Shown here piece after piece: positions 56,474 through 64,000 of a stretch of 64,000 bases of DNA (the stretch's first letter is position 1; the number at the start of each line of letters is the position of its first letter). The position numbers and the translations under genes are program-made. The stretch comes from Leucaena leucocephala (lineage: Eukaryota; Streptophyta; Magnoliopsida; Fabales; Fabaceae). The stretch lies in the NCBI GenBank assembly GCA_037074615.1, contig CM073563.1, positions 16,414,501-16,478,500 of the forward strand, in the 5' to 3' direction. The notes below the pieces were generated by a model, which saw only the letters and a list, made by a program, of their open reading frames with translations, had not been told where the DNA came from and did no database searches.

Positions 56474-57546
56474 ATGGTTGAATACGAAAGTTTTGACTAT
56501 ATTATTCATCCTTTTCTAAATGATATTGATTTCTATTTTTGGAAAGCTCAAATGATGATATTTTTAAAAACTATTGATTTTGATATGAGATATATTTTTA
56601 CATATGATTTTGATTTCAAAATAAGAAAGGACTATACTGAGAAAGAAAATAAAATATATTTCATGAACATTAGAGCAATAAAAACTCTGTATAGTGGTTT
56701 AACTAAAACTGATTATGAGAAAATCAAATTTTTCTATAATGCTAAAAATATTGTAGATACTCTTGACAAGTCTATTTATGCTTTTAACAACTGTGTTGAA
56801 GTGAATGCTTCTAGTAGTTCATTTAAACAAATGCTACCTGAGATTCAAGAAGGAAAAATCTCATAACACTTCCATCAGACTGATAGACAAGAGGAAGATG
56901 AGTATCTAGATGAGCTCAACATGGACGAACAGAATGAAAATGAGTCATTACATGGAAGTCAAGATACACTTATTTTAAGCAGTTCCAATTCTTCTAGTAC
57001 ATCTGTAAAAAACTATTTTTGAAAGATTGCATAAACATGGTTTTCAACCTATTTTTGATTCTATTTCATAAAGTAAAAATGTTTTACGCTCTAAGTTTAA
57101 TGATATTTCTGGAAAAAAAGAAGTTATGTACATTGATCATTTGAAATTGTCTCTACTCAACTAACACAACATTTGCAAAAATACTAATAAAATCATCATT
57201 ACATTATTTGCAATTATTGTGGTAAACTATGTTACATTTCTCACACATGTTATATTATAAGAAACTCTCATGTAAGAAATATAATTTGGGTTCCTAAAGG
57301 AACAGTAAAATCAAATGCTAATATCCAAGAACCTAAATATAAGTGGGTACCAAAATGTTCTAGCTCTTTAATCTTGCAAGATATCTCTAAGAATGGATTG
57401 GCCCACAGAAGAAGAAAGTTCCTAAGAGAGCTACTCATACAAGGAACAAGAAAACTCTTAGTGCATATATTGCTAGAGCTACAAAGAACATCCATAAGGA
57501 AGAGCAATGGAGACAAAAGAGAAGGGCACCTCACATCTCAAGAATA
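56474..57546 (+). pseudogene. Sirevirus-like gag
   Basis: The frame from ATG 56474 gives MVEYESFDYIIHPFLNDIDF, then YFWKAQMMIFLKTIDFDMRY and a UBN2-type middle (NIRAIKTLYSGLTKTDYEKI ... AKNIVDTLDKS), ending in TAA at 56864-56866. Past several frameshifts (57000-57200) it resumes with a zinc knuckle at 57209-57250, CNYCGKLCYISHTC, in which the usual His is Tyr, followed by IIWVPKGT and KYKWVPK, the tandem WVPK repeats typical of Sirevirus gag. The rest is a basic tail. No pol follows, because LTR-G5 is inserted at 57687 and beyond it no pol is recognisable. Confidence 0.7.
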
Positions 57547-57686
57547 GATTACCATAAAGTATCATTCAATTACATTGATGAGAACAAGAGAAATTTGATT
57601 TGTCAAGAACCAAGAAGATTGCAAGATTTCAAAGAAAGAAATCCAAAGACACAACATCACAATAAAGATGCATTTGGGACTGTGTT

Positions 57687-60600
57687 TATCATATCCTAAT
57701 TTTTTCTTATCTGTATAATACTGATAGAGGAAAGAGGTTTGGAAAGGATTATGACGATGATCATAAGAAATAATAGAGGTTAAATGAGTGTTGAAGGAAG
57801 AAAGGGACCTAAAAGAAAATTAGAAAAGTCTAAAGGCCAAAAGTTAAAGTAGAAACAAAAGTTAGGCCAAAAGTCATAATTTCCAAAAGTTAAGGGACTT
57901 AAATGTAATTAAGTAAAAAGTTTAAGGGCAAAATTTTAATTATAGAAAGATCAGCCCGAAAAGGGTTAGAACTGCTTGGAAGTATTTCAGTCTCATATTC
58001 TATCAGTAAATACAAGAAGTTGTATTGGTTAATCTAGCATGATATAGAAATTTTATTAGGGATCCAGACAGCAGATATTTATCTGATAGTCTGAAAGTTA
58101 TATAAAATTTTATCAAATTTTATGGACTTTAGATATAAGTGAGAGAATTACAAGAAAGTGTGTCCTATAGTGTCAGATGTCATGGATATGACAGAACCCA
58201 AGAAGAAGTTCTGTATAAAAAGTTATCCCCCATATTAGTGATTTTTTACAGGAGTTTGATAACACTCGTGATCCGATAATGAAACTTATCAGTATGTAAG
58301 CCTAGATAGAATGAGATCAGATGACCTCATATATAGGCCCATGATGACACCAAGGAGGGCCCAAAACCCAGGTGTTTATCAGTAGAAGGGGCCAGTGTCT
58401 AGAAAAAGTGCAAAATTATAAAAATAGCCCAGATGCCCAGATTATACCAGAGATGGATAGAGGGCATTTTAGTCATCTGGGATAGGCTAAAAACATGGGA
58501 TATAGTATAAGTATGATTATTTAGAGCCAATGTAGGCCCTAAGGCAGTACAAAGAAGGGTGAAAAGACAATTTTACCCTTAAAGTAAATATAGTGCAAGA
58601 AAGGACACCAAGGGTAATTTGGTCATTGCCCAAGGGATCTGTAATTAAGTATTGTACTAGTACAAGTATGTAAATGGTATGAGAAGCCTAGACATTGATT
58701 TCCAGGACATAATATATATCCTGATATATTATAAAAATTAGGAACAGAAAACAATCCGATTTTTGGTGAAACTGCTCCGATCGGTACCAGATTGGACTAA
58801 AATTTTTCCAAAAGCTTCCTTGCATGATAATTTCACCACATACCACCATGAGGTGTCCCTTGAGCTTTCTTTTATGATGTCATAATTATTCTTTTTGAAA
58901 AAGTTAAATCCAAGATTAAATATGGACCTTTGGATTAAATAGTGTACAAAGTAATATTGGCCATTGATTTTCCATAAATTTTTCTATAAATACCCCCTCA
59001 AATATGGTCCAAACTGTGAGCTTATGATACCTTGGGGAAACTCTTGCAAAATGGAAACTCAAGCCAAGACAAAGAAGATTCAAGGTTCCAAAGTTCAAGC
59101 AAGTTAGTTATTAAAGGTAAGCAATCTATCCCAGCTTATTTTCCTTTGATTTGGGAGCTTGAACTTAGGCTTTTCATAGAGAAAAATTGAGTTTTCTCTA
59201 AGGTGTTGTGCTGCCCAAAAACTTTAGATGAAAGGGAAAAGAAGAAATTAAAGTTAGAGACATATGATTGAAACTTAAACAAGTTAGTTAAGTGATTGGT
59301 TGTTGAATCAAGTTGATATTCTTGACTTTGCCATGGTGTAACCTATTCAATATACACTGTTAATGAGGGAAGGAAATGAAATTTCAATGATTTAATGCTT
59401 CCATTGAATTTATATGATGATTTTGTGTAGGATTGGAAAGGTTTTGAACCTTGGAAGCATTGAAATTCCAAGATTGTAGTTTTTGAAATTCTTCATAGTT
59501 ACTGTTCATTCGCCTGAACATTGATTGGAATTTCATGATTTTGATGCTTCCAATGGTTTTAAAATGAAAAGTTGTGTGGGGTAAAGTGGAGAAACAAGTA
59601 TGGGAAGCATTAGAATCAAAATGAGAATTTTTGAAAGAATTGTATGCATATGTTCAGTTCTGTACAGCAGGCCATGAAGGAGTTGGAATTTTATTATTCT
59701 AAGCTCATATATGGATTCAAAATATGAAATTGTGTAGGTTAAAGTCAAGACATCAATTGATTCAAAGGCTAAGTCCATTAGTTAAGATTAAGGAAAATAA
59801 GTGAACTTAATGTTCAAGAGGAAGTTATGTTAGTTAAAGTGAGTTTAATACTCAATAAAATTAGATGATGATGGATGAATGGTTATGTGATGTTAGGGAT
59901 TGATTGATATGCTCCAAAAGAGGCAGCCACATATCCAAGAGAAGTGAGAAGAAAGAAGCAAGATAAGTGAAAGAAATCAAGTATATGAGGTAGTAAACTT
60001 ATCCTAAATTTGTATGCATTGAATGATGTGCTTAATGTGCTATGACTTTGTTGAATTGTGTTGCATATGTGATTATGTATGAAGCTCTATTGCTATGGTT
60101 ACATTGGCCAATTGTATTTCATATGTTACATGGAAGTATGCATATTACACAATGTTAACATTTTCACAAGCAAGCACAAGTATCTATATTAATGTATGCA
60201 TTGTTTAATAATGTTTGCTATTGAGATTTCCCTAGAAATCTCATTCCTTTTCATGTAAACCCAATCCCATAGGTTTGTGAATAATGAAAGAGGATGATGA
60301 AGCATGAAGAAAAGCTAGGGATTGGATGGTATATATGTTATGTAAATGTGTAATGTTGCTGTATGACCAATGTAAGTAGTGATGGTCATGATGTAAAGAA
60401 AAATAGTAAATGATAGAATAAATGTATATAATTTTATAGACAATTAGATGACATTCCAAGCTTCATTTTGACACCAAGAATGCCTTAATTCGATGTCTGT
60501 ATAAAGAGTAATGAATTTCCAAAGTAAGGGACCAGAATCTATTTCTAGAGTTTTTGATGAAATGAACGTAAACTTTAACGAATAAATTGTATTAATTGGA

Positions 60601-60861
60601 TAATCATTTGATCTAAAAAATTATTTTCACATTAAATTTAAAGATTTTATCTTCACTTAGCTCTTTGAACCACTTCATTTCAATTTTTCTATAATTAATT
60701 ATGATTTTTGAAAATTCCTTGTGTAATATGGAATACCATATGAACAGTAACCTAAGAAAGAGTAACATTTCAGATTTGGCTACTAGACTTCTAAGGGTCT
60801 TGTAAGGGGTTCCAAATGCTACTGAATGGTCCCTAAGACGTATAAAAGTAAGGATGTTACA
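57687..60861 (+). mobile_element. LTR-G5: solo LTR (3175 bp) inside the Sirevirus-like element
   Basis: Starts TATCATATCC and ends GGATGTTACA; the flanks GTGTT (57682-57686) and ATGTT (60862-60866) are a TSD with one mismatch. TATA box at 58985-58992 and donor-like GTAAGC at 59117, 132 nt on, as in LTR-G2. It is the closest relative of LTR-G2 along its length. No internal domain or partner. Confidence 0.8.
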
Positions 60862-60866
60862 ATGTT

Positions 60867-62990
60867 CAAAAGAAGGATGCTAGAATTCATCTCCACTCAC
60901 TTGCATTGTAAGAATGTCCCATACATCTACTATATTTTTTCATAAACATCATGTTACATGTTTTTAAAGATTAACTTTGGCAACTTTAGCATCAAGTTAG
61001 TTTCTACCAAATATTTTGAGTCAAGCATCTTTTGACTCTTTGATTTTCGAAACAAATCATCTTAGGAATGAATATTGCACTACTATGAAATACTATTTTT
61101 ATATTCATTAAAAAATCTATTTGACAAATATTTACAAAAAATGAATGCAATATTCAATAGTTCAATTCTTTGTGCATACATGATTCTGAAAAGAAAATAT
61201 CTTTTATATGCACAAAGTAATTATGCTCAACTGATTTGAATTGGTTATATCTATAGAACATGTGTGTTATGTTTCCTACAAACTACCTATTGATGGATCC
61301 CATATAAAAAAAAATATTGATAGATCCAAGCAAAGTTGGATACTATGAAAAAAACTAGTCCAACTATTTTGTAGAGAATATAATTGAAAGGTTCATCTCA
61401 AGATTCATGGCTACAAAGAGAGAATTTAAATGTTGATTAAGACAAACTGGAGAAGCTTAAATTTTGGTACTGAATGTGTAAGAAAGAAAATATCAACATC
61501 AATTCACCAAAATCAAGCAGTTACAAAGACAAGAGGAAACATAGTGAAATATAATCTTTACCCTTTTATTGTGCTTAAATGAGTTCTAAACTTGACTAAA
61601 GAACACTTGTTCTTGTTGCATTTCTTTAGCATTCTACATTTTAATATTTTAAATATGTTTTTAGATTCCTAAATAGACTATAAAATGAAACTGTACATAT
61701 TCTCTATATTTGTATTTTCAAATCTTGTTTTATGGACTTCAATTCATAAATTGATCTTAATTTGTAAATATGCATATTCATGATTTTAAAAGATAAAAGT
61801 GATTTTTAACTCATACATAAATATCAGGTTGTACAAAATGCGTACAAATAATTTTGAAAAATACTTACGTTTGGAATGTATGGGTTTCAGAATTGGAGAT
61901 TAATACTCTTATATGGAAATTTTAAAAATGCTCCCAATCTATTTGCTAGAGTCATCATTGATCCTAAGTGTATTATCATATGCTTGAAATCCTTAACCTC
62001 AAATGAGTTAAACATTTGTCTGTTAACCATCTACATGAAGTTTAAATCTATCCATTCAGAAAGATTCAAGAACATTAAAGCCTTATGCTTAAAAGTATTT
62101 ATTCGTTGGAATATTCTTGCAACTCTAGTCATTTGGACTAACGAGCTGATTTGCTTTATTGTTAAAATATTATTTGAGCATGAGCAAAGTCTTTGAACCT
62201 TTATTATGCTTTTTTTGCTAACATATTATTCAATATGACTTTTACTCATACAAAATTCCCAAACATGTTAACATTGTTGTTCAACATGTTATCTAATATG
62301 ATCTTACAAAAATATTTTTATCCAATATGTTGACCTCCATATTTCTACAAGAATAATTTTCAAAGGTCCATATTTTAAAAAATTGAATTTAAATTGTTTC
62401 CTTAAAAAAGAAGCATTATTATTCAAGATAGACTCCTTTTAAAGGGGATAGCTTCATATTCAAATATGCATCATAAGCTTATCTCTTAATATACTCATCC
62501 ATATTCATTATCAATTAACTAGTTTTAATGTTGAGTTATTATTATATGATCTTGTGTAGAAATCATTCTCTATATATTTAATACATGACTATAATAACCA
62601 TTCTCCTAGAAAGAAAGAATTTGCATTCATGATAGAAGGAGATTTGTGCTGAGAAAGAAAATCTCAATGGACTTCACGGAAGATACATTAAGTTTGAGAA
62701 TTGATAATCTAGTGGAGATAAGGGAGCACTAGAGCTAGAAAAGTTCATTTGGAAACAAGTTAAAAAGGATAATCATCCATGCCATTACAAAAGATACTTC
62801 AACACAATAAGAAAGGAAGGTAAAGAATTTCATGGATCAAATCATCAACTTGCCGAATCTAAATGAGCATTTCTAAACCCTTTCTTAATATTGAGAATAT
62901 ATCTGAGCTATTTTGATAATAGCGTTTCTCATGCTATATGTGTATGTGTTTCTATAAAAAAATTCCTCTTTCGTACTAAACTAAAATGAT
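60867..62990. other. AT-rich region right of LTR-G5, unassigned
   Basis: Presumably the continuation of the Sirevirus-like element or of older DNA, but I find no protease, integrase or RT motif. A 106-codon plus-strand frame (61876-62196, MYGFQNWRLILLYGNFKNAP start) is AT-rich and unrecognised; it may be chance. Confidence 0.3.
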
Positions 62991-63039
62991 ATATGTATGA
63001 AGATTAGGTTTCAATAATATCATGTGAATTCTATCATAC

Positions 63040-63440
63040 TTTAATTTATCGAATATCATTTCGTCAAGAGTGTTATTCAAAGAAGACATCAATAAATGAA
63101 AGTATGAATTTTGTGAAAGAAGTTAGAAAGTTGTCAAAAAAGTTATCGATAAAAGGTCTATCGACAAAGGCTTTGATATATATGAGGAAAAAGTAAAGTT
63201 TTATGTTATTCAATGAATTGAGTCTTATTAAAAAAACTATTCGATAAAGGCATTTATTGAAAAGTTCTTTGATAAGTGGATTATTTAGTGAAGGCATTTT
63301 CAATGACATTTATCGAACATCTATTCAATAAGGGTACTTAGCGAAAAGCTATTAGATAAATTTTTAACCATTATTTGAAGATTTAACTATAAATACTTCG
63401 AACAGGGGTCTTATCAAAATATTTATCGATAAATTATCAG
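63040..63440. repeat. Block rich in TATCGATAAA / TTCGATAAAT motifs (block 2)
   Basis: Motifs such as TTATCGATAAA, ATTCGATAAAGG and ATCGACAAAGG recur about ten times. Same motif family as 44991-45500 and as the U3 of the Sirevirus-like LTR at 52140-52200 and 55480-55650. Confidence 0.5.
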
Positions 63441-63662
63441 TTATTTAGGTAAAATTTGACTATTACTATTCAATTCATTGAAACCCTATTAGAAGAATAC
63501 TCTAATTTTCTGAAACCCACTATCCATAACCATTTCCAAAACTTCAATTCTTCCATTAAAACTGTCAAAAATATTCTCCCCAACATCTCCAAGCTTTTCA
63601 ACACTATAAATTTCAAATTCTCACTATTCCCATAAGCATTCTTCTTTTCTCTTCCACAAGCA

Positions 63663-63836
63663 ATGGCCAGAATTAAAGTACCCAGAGGTGGTCCAGATGA
63701 TGATAAAGGAAAGAAGAAAGGTTCCTCCTCAAAGCCAAAGTGTAAACCAAAGGTGAGGAAGAACAAGAGTACCCCAAGGAGAAGACTGTAATGGTAGCAT
63801 AAACTCATACTCAAGAAGAACCAAGCCTAATTAGAA
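63663..63836 (+). CDS. Short basic ORF near the window edge (retroelement-related?)
   Basis: ATG at 63663 opens 57 codons beginning MARIKVPRGGPDDDKGKKKG, then a Ser/Lys/Pro-rich stretch, to TAG at 63834-63836. In other frames after it, protein-like sequence goes on (THTQEEPSLIRRVLDKYL; ETPALYNVKRI; then an acidic stretch), so it looks like the N-terminus of a longer, frameshifted protein that runs past 64000. I think it belongs to a retroelement-associated ORF because of the TTCGATAAAT block upstream, but I cannot name the family. Confidence 0.3.
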
Positions 63837-64000
63837 GAGTACTCGACAAGTATCTATGAGAAAGAGACACCTGCTCTTTACAATGTCAAAAGAATTTGAG
63901 TACATCTATTCTGATAATAATCTTAAGAGAGCCATTCAAACAACAATTAATGTTGATGATCCTTAACCATCTGCCGCTGCTACTTCCTCAGGCTAAAGAG

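Noticed and set aside
61876..62196. 106-codon ORF as a gene
   Set aside because: AT-rich composition, no recognised motif, no neighbouring exon signals.

Overview
The window is nuclear DNA from a flowering plant, most likely a eudicot. It is AT-rich and holds fragments of plant-only families: a YUCCA-type flavin monooxygenase, an F-box protein, DUF313-type B3 proteins and a PLS-class PPR protein. Nearly everything else is transposable elements (TEs), many nested in one another. I see one intact protein gene, an intronless E-subgroup PPR gene on the minus strand (39219-41072). I did not identify the species.

Layout. 1-5.6 kb: unclassified repeat, a tRNA-like segment, one orphan YUCCA exon, a LINE 3' remnant and AT-rich DNA. 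5.66-8.62 kb: an F-box pseudogene cut by a 1756-bp solo LTR with a perfect 5-bp target-site duplication (TSD). 10.1-17.5 kb: B3 pseudogene 1, its upstream region cut by a complete Copia element (10965-15613). 17.5-28.55 kb: an 11.0-kb Mutator-like element (MULE) with long terminal inverted repeats and a perfect 9-bp TSD; it contains two solo LTRs, a minisatellite and a broken transposase gene. 28.6-38.5 kb: B3 pseudogene 2, a paralogue of copy 1, its upstream region cut by a second, older Copia element (28985-36397), with a SINE in its 3' flank. 38.6-41.1 kb: the PPR gene. 41-45 kb: AT-rich DNA with MITE-like repeats. 45-64 kb: nested retrotransposons (three more copies of one long-LTR family, and a Sirevirus-like Copia element with LTR, PBS and gag) plus CACTA transposon fragments.

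How the parts relate. Three blocks (about 2.1-4.4, 10.1-17.5 and 28.6-38.5 kb) share non-coding flank modules, so they descend from an old local duplication around the B3 gene. The copies act as empty-site controls for one another: several insertions (both Copia elements, the SINE, a small MITE) are present in one copy and absent from another, so they came after the duplication. A recurrent LTR family, here called LTR-G, has five copies (17.7, 21.2, 45.5, 52.2 and 57.7 kb). None has an internal domain beside it. All keep a TATA box; three also keep a splice-donor-like site 131-132 nt further on, and a fourth keeps a related site at a shorter distance.

Limits: all alignments were made by eye. 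TE boundaries with matching TSDs are firm to the base. Others are approximate and marked so.
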